Part shown: positions 7,301 to 16,740 of the stretch, in pieces | Layout: each line of letters starts with the position of its first letter | Position numbering within the stretch: the first letter of the stretch is position 1 | Virus record (IMG/VR): IMGVR_UViG_3300008267_000843 | Coordinates: 1-21,124 of that record | Origin: a virus | Direction: 5' to 3' (one strand) | DNA length: 21,124 nucleotides | The notes under the pieces: generated by a model | Database searches by the model: none | What the model saw: only the letters and a program-made list of their open reading frames with translations | What the model was told of the DNA's origin: nothing | Position numbers and translations under genes: made by a program

Positions 7301-10300
7301 ATTTCTTTGTTAAAAACTGAAAATATTTCTTCAATTTTTGTGTAATCGTTTTTATTTGATAATTTATATGGTGATATTGACTGACTATTTCCAACAATGT
7401 TATTTAAATAAGATTCAGCATCAGGTTTTATTATTTGACTCTCATCAAAATACCCATAGTTTGGTGCCGCCCATAATAATCTCATTGAGCCATTGTAGAC
7501 TGATGTATTCCCTGTTATTGAATATCCGCCTAAAACACTTTGGGTTGAGAGTAGTGGTGGTGTTTGTGTTGTTGTAATTAATGAATCAACAACTTGATTT
7601 TGTGAACCACCGAATGAGGGTATAAAATAATACCCACTAGCACCAGGTAGTAAAACACTCCAAGTGATATACCTTAAAGGTATATCGTTCTGAGTAACAT
7701 TCAGATTAGATTCTGTAAAGTTGTAAAGTTTAAGTCCTTCGTTTATTGATTGTTGTATTTCCGAATCTGAATAATTCGAATATATATCTCCACCCTTGTA
7801 AAAGTAATTAAAATCGTTAATTAGTTTTGGGTAAAAACCTGATTGAACTACCACATTTTCACTACTAATATATTCTAGTTGAATTGTGTTTCCGGTGTTT
7901 CCATTAAAATCAAGTGTATAAATTTTATCGGTTTTCTTTGTGATTGGGTCAAATAAATCTTTATAATCTGCCGACCTCCAAATTTTGGATAAAATATCAA
8001 CACCCGTTTCTTTCTCTAATTTATATCTATACCATAAGGACCCAATTTTCAAAATCCAAGAGTATGGTAACTTATGTATTGCACCGAATTTTTTCAAAGA
8101 TGCAAACATATAATCCAACTGATTTGAATTTATACTATTTGATTTATATTTTTCTCTTAACGAGATTAACGGTAAAGAATTGATAAATAAGTAAGCCGCC
8201 TCGACATAAGGAAGCTCATTATTATTTTTACTTTTTGCAACACCTTCTACGATTGAATTGATGAAGAAAGGCGTGTTTAGTATTGAAGTTGTGGTTTGTA
8301 TTGGTAAATCACCGGCTAAGATATTAGGTATTGGTTTATTTTTATTTTTAGGAACATCAAATAAACAATATCCTTCTGTTGGAATAAAGTTTAAGGGTTG
8401 TCTATTACTATAAAAAGTAGGGAGAAATGATGTCTGATTAGTCGATGAAAAGAAATCATTGTTTGATAGTGGGTTCTGAACATTTAAGAAAGAAAAATTT
8501 GTTACCGGTCTGTTTTGAGTAAAGTTATTTATATCGGTAAAATTAGATATAACATTTCTTTGTTTATAAACATTCAATACTTTTGTTGTATTGAACACAT
8601 TATTCAAATCTTGAATCGATTGTCCGTCTGCTAAGTTTGTTTGTCCCCACTCAGCATTTGTGAAGGGATATATATCCAAAAGAGTTGGTTCGTTAGTTTG
8701 GGTTGATTTAACAATAATTTCTAGTCTATTATCGTCCAAACTAGTTGCGGGTTGTTTCCCTAAGTCATCCAAACTTAATATACCAAAAGTTTTACTTGTA
8801 TAACTTTTTATGTATGGTGTTACAAATATATCTCTTATAAAATCAATATATGATTGACTTGTCCCATTATTAGAAATTTGACTAAGAAGAGTAGTATAAT
8901 TCGCAGCAGTAAACTTATAATTCTTTAATTTTGAATTTAAGTAAGGGTTTGAAGTCCCAAGTCCATCAAGAATATTTTTAGATTCTACCTCAACTAATAG
9001 TTTTATTATCTCGTCGTATTCAGAATCATTTTTACTGAAACGAGATAAATTTGAATATCTTGAAGTCATAAATTGTCTTTCCCATATTTCATAGAAAAAC
9101 TTAACTTCTTCTTTATTACTATACACTATTTCCGTTTGTGGAAACTCTATAGCGTTTATGTTAAGAATATTTGTAAACTGCTTTATGTTTTCTGGTGTTG
9201 GGGCGTTTGGTGGTGTAAACCTCTGAGTAATACCCTTTATATATTCTTCAACAAATTCAACTTCAGGCCACTTATCATACAAATAACCTTTAGTTTGAGA
9301 TATTATAGATGGGTCACCAATGTATTTTAGTTGATACTTTCCTTTTTTGTCTTCGTCAGTCTCCACAAAAAATTGTGGCCACGGATAAACAGGTATTTGT
9401 GAATTTGGGTCGATTCCGGAAACCAAATCCTTAGTGTCTGAGCCTTGAACTGATGATGTATTGTTAAGTATTGCACTTTTTCTTATTGGGTCATATCTTA
9501 CTCCCCAAGCCTTAGTATGGACATCGTCCATCAACCTTATAAATCCCTCCGCAGATGCCATTATAATTGAAACTATATTTCTTACTGTTGGACTAAAACC
9601 AATTCCTGTTTTTGAATCTTCAATTTTTTCTTTTAATTCTTTTGTTATTTTATTTTCAATGTCGGCAAGTTTTTTTGTTGCCTCAGCATTCATGTTATTA
9701 ACAACATCTATAAATCTGTTCTGACCGTCAAAAATGAAAAAATGAGGCTTTAAAAACTCAAGAACTTTAGCACTTTCACCTCGAGCAATAAATGGTGTTT
9801 CACCACCGATTGAACTTAATAAATTTTTAAAACTTGAGAGTGTTGTAGGTTTAAATAATTTGTTATATGATTGTATGACTTCTTGAACTTGAATTACCGT
9901 TGGACTTATAATACCGGTCTGCTCCCTTGTGGTCTCAACCCAATCTATTTTATCCGCAGTTGTAGTTGCGGTAATCATATTTATAGATATGGGATTTTTT
10001 ATTTCTTGAGGTGCTTTAAGTCCAAGAGTTGGGTTACTGTTTAGTGTTGTATTGTATTTGATTATTATCGAATCTAATTTTGAGTCAAGTTCTGGTTTAA
10101 GAGTATCGTCAATACTCTCTTTATATGCGTAATATCTTATACCTGTTCCTTTTTCAATGAATGGTTTAGGGTTTAAGTTTTTTGTAAACCAAGAGCCTGA
10201 TTCACTATAAACTTCACCATACATCTTTTTAAGAACTCGGATATATTCTCTCATATTGGTTAAAGGTTCAACATCAGATTTTTTGTAATTGTCAATTATA

Positions 10301-11331
10301 TTTTTCTCAAAGTTCTCTAATTTGTTAATTAACTGTTGTAATGTTAATTCCGGAAAATCTTGTGGTATTAATTTTTTTGATTTATACTCACCGTAAACTT
10401 CTATTATTTTTTGATATCCTTTTTCAACAAACATTTGTTGTGTAACAGTGTTCTTACTATTGTTAGCGACAGGTATATTTGATGACTGTTGTGTTGCAGA
10501 ACCTTGTAATGCGTTTGATACTTGACTACCTGTGTTAGAGTTAGAAATATCAAATCTTGATGAATACATGTGTGGGGCCGCAATTAAATGACCCATTTGT
10601 ATTTCATTCAAAATATTAAATTTGTATCCTTTGAATTCCAAATTTACTTGGTAGTTTCCACTTGTAGAATTGAATGAGACATTGAATTTTTCCAAATTTA
10701 ATTGATACCTTATAGCTTGTCCGTAATATCCTTTCATCGTAAGATAAAATGGAGGATACGGTAAATGAAGAAACGCAGCATACGGTGAATTTTCTCCTAA
10801 CTGAAATAAGGCTCTTCCTTGAACGTCTTCTAACTGTATTGAAACACTTGGTATAAACGCACTGGATGTTTTTACCGCAATACTAGTTATACCTAACAAA
10901 CCAGTATCTATTGTTCCTTCTTTTCCGTCTGTTAGTGCGGTTAATTTTGTATATGCTTTGTCACCGTTTGATGGTGGTATTAACTCTGTTTGTGTTTGAT
11001 TTGTTCCTTTACCTTGTCTTGTTCCTTTACCCGTGAGTTCATCGTAATAGTTCGTAGACAGGTAATCATCTTTAGTTGGTGCTAAAAAGTTAATTTTTGC
11101 AATTGATATTGTTCGAATATTATCTGTCGTGCTACCTAATGCTAATTTTGTTCTTGGTAATAATTCGGCCTCCAAGTTGGCATACATCACCAAATCTTCA
11201 TGGTCTACCAACCTTTCGGATATATTACCTTGACTATCGACCGTTTTGTTTGGGTCGACTATAATAATATTGTTGTAATCAAACTCAACATATATATTTC
11301 CACTTTTGTCTCCTTGAATTTTACCTGCCAT
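4381..11331 (-). CDS. Giant baseplate hub-like protein (2316 aa)
   Basis: A 2316-residue structural protein. Residues about 155-260 contain a beta-rich segment (F-Q-L-G-E-N-S-P-Y-A-A-F with later L-P-Y-P-P-F-Y-L-T-M-K-G-Y-Y-G) like the tube-like domain of phage hub and tail proteins. A second beta-rich segment at about 1745-1935 carries M-V-C-F-F-V-G-R-P and later F-N-L-R-H-V-P-M-F-N-G-P-Y-F-I-T-D-V, typical of the closing part of gp27-type hub domains. The roughly 1500 residues between are Asn/Ser/Tyr-rich with no motif I recognise. A helical region follows (about 1995-2130) and then a Pro-rich linker and a final beta domain. T4 gp27 is only 391 residues. The start overlaps the end of the LysM gene by 11 bases. 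The hub role is inferred from these segments and gene order. Confidence 0.7.
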   Translation of the reverse strand: MAGKIQGDKSGNIYVEFDYNNIIIVDPNKTVDSQGNISERLVDHEDLVMYANLEAELLPRTKLALGSTTDNIRTISIAKINFLAPTKDDYLSTNYYDELTGKGTRQGKGTNQTQTELIPPSNGDKAYTKLTALTDGKEGTIDTGLLGITSIAVKTSSAFIPSVSIQLEDVQGRALFQLGENSPYAAFLHLPYPPFYLTMKGYYGQAIRYQLNLEKFNVSFNSTSGNYQVNLEFKGYKFNILNEIQMGHLIAAPHMYSSRFDISNSNTGSQVSNALQGSATQQSSNIPVANNSKNTVTQQMFVEKGYQKIIEVYGEYKSKKLIPQDFPELTLQQLINKLENFEKNIIDNYKKSDVEPLTNMREYIRVLKKMYGEVYSESGSWFTKNLNPKPFIEKGTGIRYYAYKESIDDTLKPELDSKLDSIIIKYNTTLNSNPTLGLKAPQEIKNPISINMITATTTADKIDWVETTREQTGIISPTVIQVQEVIQSYNKLFKPTTLSSFKNLLSSIGGETPFIARGESAKVLEFLKPHFFIFDGQNRFIDVVNNMNAEATKKLADIENKITKELKEKIEDSKTGIGFSPTVRNIVSIIMASAEGFIRLMDDVHTKAWGVRYDPIRKSAILNNTSSVQGSDTKDLVSGIDPNSQIPVYPWPQFFVETDEDKKGKYQLKYIGDPSIISQTKGYLYDKWPEVEFVEEYIKGITQRFTPPNAPTPENIKQFTNILNINAIEFPQTEIVYSNKEEVKFFYEIWERQFMTSRYSNLSRFSKNDSEYDEIIKLLVEVESKNILDGLGTSNPYLNSKLKNYKFTAANYTTLLSQISNNGTSQSYIDFIRDIFVTPYIKSYTSKTFGILSLDDLGKQPATSLDDNRLEIIVKSTQTNEPTLLDIYPFTNAEWGQTNLADGQSIQDLNNVFNTTKVLNVYKQRNVISNFTDINNFTQNRPVTNFSFLNVQNPLSNNDFFSSTNQTSFLPTFYSNRQPLNFIPTEGYCLFDVPKNKNKPIPNILAGDLPIQTTTSILNTPFFINSIVEGVAKSKNNNELPYVEAAYLFINSLPLISLREKYKSNSINSNQLDYMFASLKKFGAIHKLPYSWILKIGSLWYRYKLEKETGVDILSKIWRSADYKDLFDPITKKTDKIYTLDFNGNTGNTIQLEYISSENVVVQSGFYPKLINDFNYFYKGGDIYSNYSDSEIQQSINEGLKLYNFTESNLNVTQNDIPLRYITWSVLLPGASGYYFIPSFGGSQNQVVDSLITTTQTPPLLSTQSVLGGYSITGNTSVYNGSMRLLWAAPNYGYFDESQIIKPDAESYLNNIVGNSQSISPYKLSNKNDYTKIEEIFSVFNKEILDSFEFEFKNFSKSVDKLQYEPTQNPSIGQQTSNPNLTYRNFQSLMRTLMVIDKPIDGVTNETYFLDSIDDQLGNFSSIILKFLEYDVILKYGNPSNYDRYIFDSFLNRPVFNGFLAVQQAAQAIQSGSLVNPKFFKPYLAGSLPSKGGTTTLIQSKNSYFNEWVALEEYVGFSTIDGLKYSNNGSYITDFFIDNNIEFSVENIKDLYQLIKIYATQKLNKPTFNSTQFNTLLNNYLTDCNKIQTDTLDGILAKIQKDLPNYNEVPEKTIDSKISGQQTKVDLYENVFKALNDKWIAGGDYKNKTFFEDILFLDKASRNIGDTLYLDIFSLKKYLNKEMSMKMSVYTFIANILYENNFVIMNLPAYVNFYNIQNVDGVSTPTGNSLEFADNMWGTFLNVDYREAGPKMVCFFVGRPANYVELPESKNYLFRSDGIQLDKSNPLIEDLNEKQKRKDWAQSNRCVGFTVDIGIRNQNVFSNFSVSQDNGKGTSESVQNLVNMIEQAGGRQSSTQNVGLYNYYSQRSYGCQVVCLGNAMIQPTMYFNLRHVPMFNGPYFITDVEHVITPGQFQTTFKGVRQGVFDLPAIDSFLQSINQNLLTKLEKALVNKTDEKGTSSASSNLTKTSSSVQGASNTGAPTNRNGFVSTAYTQTVINRSDLVAKIKSAIPADSNLQAIIYALCFLRTCEKPEEGFNSFNNNYALISLEKDYSPTFERGAFMKQYSCVETQSLNGKITIPAANFKTVDLFVGFLRDRLEAKTIQISDLIGLHQFYVTEWDYTTVNKTTFETNRLTIYKPIRDKLIQALNVAKTDGITIQNVEKLVDGPNYQEIFPTPTPSPRPIVLPPGQDIFNVRRVTVQGNDNQIIVSIKPNVGLWEIFLTKGQIFSNTPCSSSGDLSEPGRITDDKQQAIFTPLQDALQSCNTDAGVSGIVPLEYDVYANPVLPNGSLDETKDAQGNLIRTQKIFSVNSSITI

Positions 11332-11644
11332 AATAATAAAAATGGTTACTTAATGCACCTTTATAGTCTTGTAAAGAAGGTAGTAAAGGAAAAGGAATTA
11401 TCAATATAGCTCCGTCAGGAATATAATTTTCAAGACCCCCATATTGTGGGTTTGCCTGTAATATCAACCATCCGAAGAATGGTGTTCCATAATATTCTTG
11501 AGATATTTTATCCAACCTACTCCGACCAACTTTATAAATGTAAGTCTTATCTGTAGTCTTTTGTGGTATTTGCACAAAAGGAACAACGGTTTGTTGACCG
11601 TTGATTAAGAACTCACTATACCTATTATAATATTGAAGTGCCAT
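11321..11644 (-). CDS. LysM-containing baseplate wedge / tail protein (gp53 or gpX-like)
   Basis: A 107-residue protein. Residues about 34-86 form a LysM-like unit: Y-I-Y-K-V-G-R-S-R-L-D-K-I-S, then Y-Y-G-T-P-F-F-G-W-L-I-L, then I-P-D-G-A-I-L-I-I-P. Small LysM proteins in this position include T4 gp53 (196 aa, wedge) and P2 gpX (tail protein X), where the domain holds baseplate parts together. Its ATG overlaps the upstream stop codon by one base (TAATG) and its own 3' end overlaps the giant hub gene, so three large tail proteins are translationally coupled. Whether it is closer to gp53 or gpX cannot be settled by eye. Confidence 0.75.
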   Translation of the reverse strand: MALQYYNRYSEFLINGQQTVVPFVQIPQKTTDKTYIYKVGRSRLDKISQEYYGTPFFGWLILQANPQYGGLENYIPDGAILIIPFPLLPSLQDYKGALSNHFYYYGR

Positions 11645-14600
11645 TAATTTAATTTTACTTTACCTATATAAACCGCATTTATTAAATCGTTCCATGTTAG
11701 TTTATTGTTATTTGTATTGTTTGAAGCCCCAAGTGATTTAATTAAACTGTTTCTATTGTTTGTATACGCCTCCTCTCCACCTTCGATAGTTGTTGTGAAA
11801 ACAAATTCTCTTTTCTTAGTTTTTGAGAATGGAGTATAAACCAAATAATCCTTAAGTGTTTTTGTAGTTAACTCATTGAAGAATTGTTCAGTAATTTTAT
11901 TTTCATCCACAAAAACAGGTTTTACTTCATTTTTCCAATAAGCATCAAACTCCCTTTCAAGTTCTGTATTTCCATTCCCAAATAAACTAGAGTTAGAAAG
12001 TATGCTTCCAATTATTTGATTTTTAAATGCCGTGTATTTTGCATCATCCACTATGTCATCATTTAGTATAAAATAACTTCTTCTGAATGAAGGATTATTC
12101 ATTTTTACATTATCAGTAAAAGGAACGAATACATCGTTTTTCGGGATTTCAGTATTGTTGTAAATTAATTTTCCATTTTTCGCTTTCCCTTCAAATGTGA
12201 AATCGACTTTATTTTTTGTTAGAGTATCAAATTTATTTAAATCTTCCCTGATTCTGATTATATCATTTTCTAATTCCACAAATGTATTAGATGGTGTTGG
12301 TATTGAAGATGGGTCTACTTTAGTTGTTCCTGATATCAAATATAGTTTAACGAACCCATTACTTTGTTGAAATCCGTCTGTTCCACTTCTATTTGCCAAT
12401 GGTTGATATGCCACAGTATTGGCCTTACTTATCTGTTGTAAATAATTTTGTTGAACAATTGTGAAATCTTGAATTATCTTGGTCAAAGCACTTTGAAAGT
12501 TATTTTTCTTCGTGGTTGATATATACTTTTTGTAATTTTCTTTCAAAGCGGTGATAACTTTGTCTGAGAAGTTTTTAGCGTTACCCGGTGTTCCTTTAAT
12601 GAAAGATATCAATCCATCACTATCATTATTTATATCAGTTATGAAATCATTAAATACCTCATTTATTTTGACTTCCACATTTTTTGGTTTTCCAAAAAGA
12701 TAGGTATCTACGTTACCAACTGTATACAAAATTTTACCGGTTTGATAATCTCTATTAAATGTCCACATTTGTCTAACCGCATTATTAAATTGTCTAAATA
12801 CTTCTCTATTCTTATTAACCACATTTGTAAAATAATTTTGAGTTTCACCCAAAAATCCATTCATATATCCCTGATAATTAATATCACCAACTTCTCCTGA
12901 TTGTAAAGTAGTTGCAGATGTGATAACACCTATAGTTTGACCATTTGTTTGTCCAGGGTTGTTTTGAACTTGATTAACTGTTGGTGGTGGAACACTAATA
13001 TTAAAATAATTCAAGAAATCCTTATCTAACACTTGATAACTTGTATCGGTAACGTCAGCCCTATCATCATACATTTCTGTGTTAGCATAATAGTTGAACG
13101 TTAAGGCGTTTTGTATTCTATCTACAGCACCGGCTAAACCATGTCCACCAACAAACTTGAAGCTCATGGTTATATTTGCTATCATTGGTTGTATACCGAT
13201 TCCTTCGGGATTCATATCTAATCCTTCATATGTGATATTCAAATTATCGGGTATTATCTTAGTGTGATAAAAGTCACCTACTCTCAATATCAAAACGGGT
13301 GGTGCCCCGAACGCAGTATTTGTTGCGTTATTATATTGTAATTCCCCACCTTTCTGAACTACAGGTATTGTATCTCCCGGTCTTAAACATTGTTGTAAAA
13401 AGGTTAATCTAGAATTTAATCCCTCAGGTGTGGTTGAATGGAATGCTGGATGGAAAAATTTTAATTTTTCTTTGAGGTTATCATAAACCATCGGAGTCTC
13501 TTCTTTGATTGTTTCAAAATAATCACATTCCGATAATAATGACCTCAGAACTCTTTTTGTTATATTATCTCTAATTACTGTCCTCGTAACTTCCTCAGGT
13601 ACTTGAGTTGTCTCTGTAAATCTTTGAGGGGTTTCAAATTCTTGTGTTTGTCTATTTCCCGGTGTTCCAGGTACAATAGTTTCTTTGTCAGGAAGATATT
13701 CGTTGACTGTTAATTTAACTCCAACCCTTCTACACGCCATCGCATTTACGGTGTAAATTTTTTCAGCGGAGCTTCCCGCAGTATCTTTATCACCGTTCTC
13801 ACAGTTATATGAACCGAAGTTTTGTTTTCCTGTTGGTGATACGCTTGTTTGTTCCCCTCTTGGGTCAGGGAAAACCATTAATCTTTTCGGCGAACTATTC
13901 ATAAACATACCTAGAGTTTTATCACCGACCTTGAAGTTTGTTAACCAATTAGTCACAGCCTCTACTCTCCTTTTCGACAACTCTACATTATACGCTTTAG
14001 TTTGTGGTGAAGACGCACTTCCTATTAATAATAATGTTGCGGTTGCTTTCTTGTTTGTGATAAAAAGATTAAGTAATTCACCCGCCATTTCTTTCAACTT
14101 TGTAAAATTATCCTCCACGATATCCACAAAGAAATTCGCAGTTTGGCTCGCACTACTACTATATGGTGTAGTGGTAGTTGGACTATTATTCGAATATTTC
14201 GTTTTGAGTCCTAAGTATTCATTATAATATGTTTCAAATGAGCCGACTGTTTGTTTCCTCAACGGAATGTCGTTATGAAAATAAAATCCCAAATTTTTGT
14301 ATTTATTCACATCTATTGTCGGTGGTGTAGGGCTTGTCTTGATAGTGTCCGGTGTCCCATCTTCCCCTGTTGTGATTGAATCTTTTATATACCTAATTCT
14401 TTCTGTGCTAACATCCCTATATTGTAATTCTTTTTGAATTTCAAAAATATCATTTGGATTTACCGTATAATATTTTTTTGCTAATTCATACAAATCGTAT
14501 TTTCTACATCCGGCGAAGAAAGATTCTAAAATAGAATCAACTCTTGTCTTATTAGTTTCATTAGCTAAAACTTTATCCACTATCACATTCAAAACTGATG

Positions 14601-16701
14601 GGTGGTCTACAACTATTTTCCAAGATAATGTTCCACTCCTACTTGTGTTATTATAAGTGTATACTGGTTCAGGTCTTCCTAAAAAGTCGGTTCCTTTCCA
14701 ATTAGCACTTGATGACTCAGTAAACTTTAAATCGTATGGTGGAAACCACATTACTCGTCCACCATTAGGTCCTCTCTCACATACCGGTAAATCTGAAACA
14801 GTATAACCCGGTTTGTTTGATGTTCTCCAAGCTAAATTTTCTAACGAGAACATATATTTTTTTGCTCTACCTTCTTCTCCTGTTCCACCAACTAAATTTG
14901 TTGAATCTTGTCCACCCTCTCTTTTGTTTGGATACATATTTAAATTATATGTCTTATCCAATACCGAGTAACTAAATCTTCTACCCTCCGTAGTCATACC
15001 ATCAGTCTTCTGTAAATCATTATATTGTAAATAAGGTGTGTCTTTCGCAAATACTCTACAATATTCCGCACCTCTCTCTTGACCTATCTCACCAATGTAT
15101 GCCAAAACTCTTGAGCCCTTTGTCATCTCTTTATATCCATCGTTGAAGACCTTACTAACTTGGTCAATCGCGTTTCCGACGTGTTCTAATCTTTTTCCAC
15201 CTTGTGGTTGACTATTAATTAATCTTTGTGTCTCATCTAAAATAGAACCATCCCTAAAATCTAAATTGGTTGATTCGGTGCTTAAGAAAGATGATTCTTT
15301 AAAATCATTATCATCTCTCACTATCTCTCCACCCTGTCCTACCTTCTTACCTGCGTTTTGTTTATACTTAGGGGAAACCCATGTCATACCCCCTTCTATA
15401 CCCCCTCCATTACTATAGATTGGACCGTTAGCACCCAACTTAATTTGTTTACTAGTCTCTCCTTCATAAAGTTGTGCCAATTTACTTGGTCCGTATACAG
15501 GTGCTTGAACTTCTTTTCCAAATTCATTTCCGGGTAAATCACCACTTGGTGAAAAAATTCTAGAGGGTTCTGATGTTGTCGAACCTATATAGTAATTACT
15601 ATTATTGACACTTGTTCCAAAAATCGCACCACCAAGTCTATCTAAAAGTGTTCTGTCATATCCCGGTTTATATATATTATAATCAATGTTAAGAAACAGT
15701 CTAGATTTCTGACCTCTACCAGTATTATTTAAAAATAATTGTGAACCTGTTTTTGAACTACCAAGTAATGCTGATATAACCTGACCAACACCTGTTTGTC
15801 CAACAGTATTATTAAACGCATTTGTTATTTGTTGAATTGTGGTGGGTTGTCCCGGATTTATACTTGAGTCAAAATAAGAACCAGGTATCGGTGATACGGG
15901 TAAAAACCCTCCTGCTAATCTTAACGCAAATTCTGCAGCGTATGAAATAGGATTTGCGGGAACGGTAATTTGATAATTAGGTTGTAAAAGTGGGATGGTT
16001 CCTGTTATTATACCAACTAAATTAGAAGTGCTATTTGTATTAAGAAAATTAGCCCTACCTAATGTTTGTCTTCTCAGTTCGGCGGCAATTCTATCTTGAA
16101 ACTCTCTTCTCAAAACTTTAGCACCGAGTTTTGCAATAAAAGAATCTTGACTCAAATTACCATTAGTTCCTCTTGGATTGTCTGATAATAATATATTTGA
16201 TGCTCTATAAAATGAAGGGACAAATGTTGTAGGATATGGTTGTGAGTTTCCTGTTCTTCCGTTATTAATTTGTAATACCTCAAAACTTGAAAAATTAATT
16301 GATGAATCAATAACATTACTTGTTCCGTCCCCATAAGCATTTAATACTTTCCATCCTCCCGGTTTGTTCGCTTGGTTAAAAGCTTGTAAAATTATTTCCG
16401 CATCATTTACACCATATTCTCCCTCATTAGAGTTTGTATTATTTAAAACATTTACATCTCTCGTTTGTCTATATCCACCATCACTACCATATTGATTTAA
16501 TGGGTATAACTCGTTCGCTAAAGTTGGTTGGTCTATCAGTTGGTCGGGACTATCTATAACTTCATAGTCTGACTGAATTATCGGAAAATTAAATGGTGGG
16601 TCAGGTCTGTTTGGTGATTTAGGGTATGGGGCTAGATTTCTAGCAACTAATCTTGTTCTAAAAGTTTGTGTTGATGGGAAATCTAAAGGACTATTAGCCA
16701 T
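11644..16701 (-). CDS. Baseplate / tail-tube-initiation-like protein with embedded OmpA-like domain (1685 aa)
   Basis: A 1685-residue virion protein. Residues about 645-710 (M-W-F-P-P-Y-D-L, E-S-S-S-A-N-W, Y-T-Y-N-N-T-S-R-S-G-T-L-S-W) resemble the tube-like fold of T4 gp48/gp54-type proteins. A complementary half at about 1135-1210 has L-R-V-G-D-F-Y-H and later N-I-T-M-S-F-K-F-V-G-G-H-G. Between them lies an OmpA C-terminal-like domain (about 860-1000) with Y-N-V-E-L-S-K-R-R-V-E-A-V and a closing A-C-R-R-V-G-V-K-L. The N-terminal 640 residues are Gly/Asn-rich and unassigned. The C-terminal 450 residues are mixed alpha/beta and unassigned. It follows the tape measure gene, as baseplate and tube-initiation genes do in T4-like phages. 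The fold calls rest on motif resemblance only. Confidence 0.75.
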   Translation of the reverse strand: MANSPLDFPSTQTFRTRLVARNLAPYPKSPNRPDPPFNFPIIQSDYEVIDSPDQLIDQPTLANELYPLNQYGSDGGYRQTRDVNVLNNTNSNEGEYGVNDAEIILQAFNQANKPGGWKVLNAYGDGTSNVIDSSINFSSFEVLQINNGRTGNSQPYPTTFVPSFYRASNILLSDNPRGTNGNLSQDSFIAKLGAKVLRREFQDRIAAELRRQTLGRANFLNTNSTSNLVGIITGTIPLLQPNYQITVPANPISYAAEFALRLAGGFLPVSPIPGSYFDSSINPGQPTTIQQITNAFNNTVGQTGVGQVISALLGSSKTGSQLFLNNTGRGQKSRLFLNIDYNIYKPGYDRTLLDRLGGAIFGTSVNNSNYYIGSTTSEPSRIFSPSGDLPGNEFGKEVQAPVYGPSKLAQLYEGETSKQIKLGANGPIYSNGGGIEGGMTWVSPKYKQNAGKKVGQGGEIVRDDNDFKESSFLSTESTNLDFRDGSILDETQRLINSQPQGGKRLEHVGNAIDQVSKVFNDGYKEMTKGSRVLAYIGEIGQERGAEYCRVFAKDTPYLQYNDLQKTDGMTTEGRRFSYSVLDKTYNLNMYPNKREGGQDSTNLVGGTGEEGRAKKYMFSLENLAWRTSNKPGYTVSDLPVCERGPNGGRVMWFPPYDLKFTESSSANWKGTDFLGRPEPVYTYNNTSRSGTLSWKIVVDHPSVLNVIVDKVLANETNKTRVDSILESFFAGCRKYDLYELAKKYYTVNPNDIFEIQKELQYRDVSTERIRYIKDSITTGEDGTPDTIKTSPTPPTIDVNKYKNLGFYFHNDIPLRKQTVGSFETYYNEYLGLKTKYSNNSPTTTTPYSSSASQTANFFVDIVEDNFTKLKEMAGELLNLFITNKKATATLLLIGSASSPQTKAYNVELSKRRVEAVTNWLTNFKVGDKTLGMFMNSSPKRLMVFPDPRGEQTSVSPTGKQNFGSYNCENGDKDTAGSSAEKIYTVNAMACRRVGVKLTVNEYLPDKETIVPGTPGNRQTQEFETPQRFTETTQVPEEVTRTVIRDNITKRVLRSLLSECDYFETIKEETPMVYDNLKEKLKFFHPAFHSTTPEGLNSRLTFLQQCLRPGDTIPVVQKGGELQYNNATNTAFGAPPVLILRVGDFYHTKIIPDNLNITYEGLDMNPEGIGIQPMIANITMSFKFVGGHGLAGAVDRIQNALTFNYYANTEMYDDRADVTDTSYQVLDKDFLNYFNISVPPPTVNQVQNNPGQTNGQTIGVITSATTLQSGEVGDINYQGYMNGFLGETQNYFTNVVNKNREVFRQFNNAVRQMWTFNRDYQTGKILYTVGNVDTYLFGKPKNVEVKINEVFNDFITDINNDSDGLISFIKGTPGNAKNFSDKVITALKENYKKYISTTKKNNFQSALTKIIQDFTIVQQNYLQQISKANTVAYQPLANRSGTDGFQQSNGFVKLYLISGTTKVDPSSIPTPSNTFVELENDIIRIREDLNKFDTLTKNKVDFTFEGKAKNGKLIYNNTEIPKNDVFVPFTDNVKMNNPSFRRSYFILNDDIVDDAKYTAFKNQIIGSILSNSSLFGNGNTELEREFDAYWKNEVKPVFVDENKITEQFFNELTTKTLKDYLVYTPFSKTKKREFVFTTTIEGGEEAYTNNRNSLIKSLGASNNTNNNKLTWNDLINAVYIGKVKLN

Positions 16702-16715
16702 TTATTCTAATTTAA

Positions 16716-16723
16716 TATAAATA
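16716..16723 (-). promoter_or_regulatory. TATTTATA motif upstream of the 1685-aa gene
   Basis: It is preceded by TC on the minus strand (giving TCTATTTATA) and lies 14 bases before the start codon, in the 39-base gap after the tape measure gene. It matches the motif and spacing seen before the tape measure and 74-aa genes. Confidence 0.4.
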
Positions 16724-16740
16724 GATTATATAGAAGTTTT

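Noticed and set aside
13931-14227. Plus-strand ORF of 98 codons
   Set aside because: A shadow of the OmpA-like region of the minus-strand baseplate gene, with no independent features.
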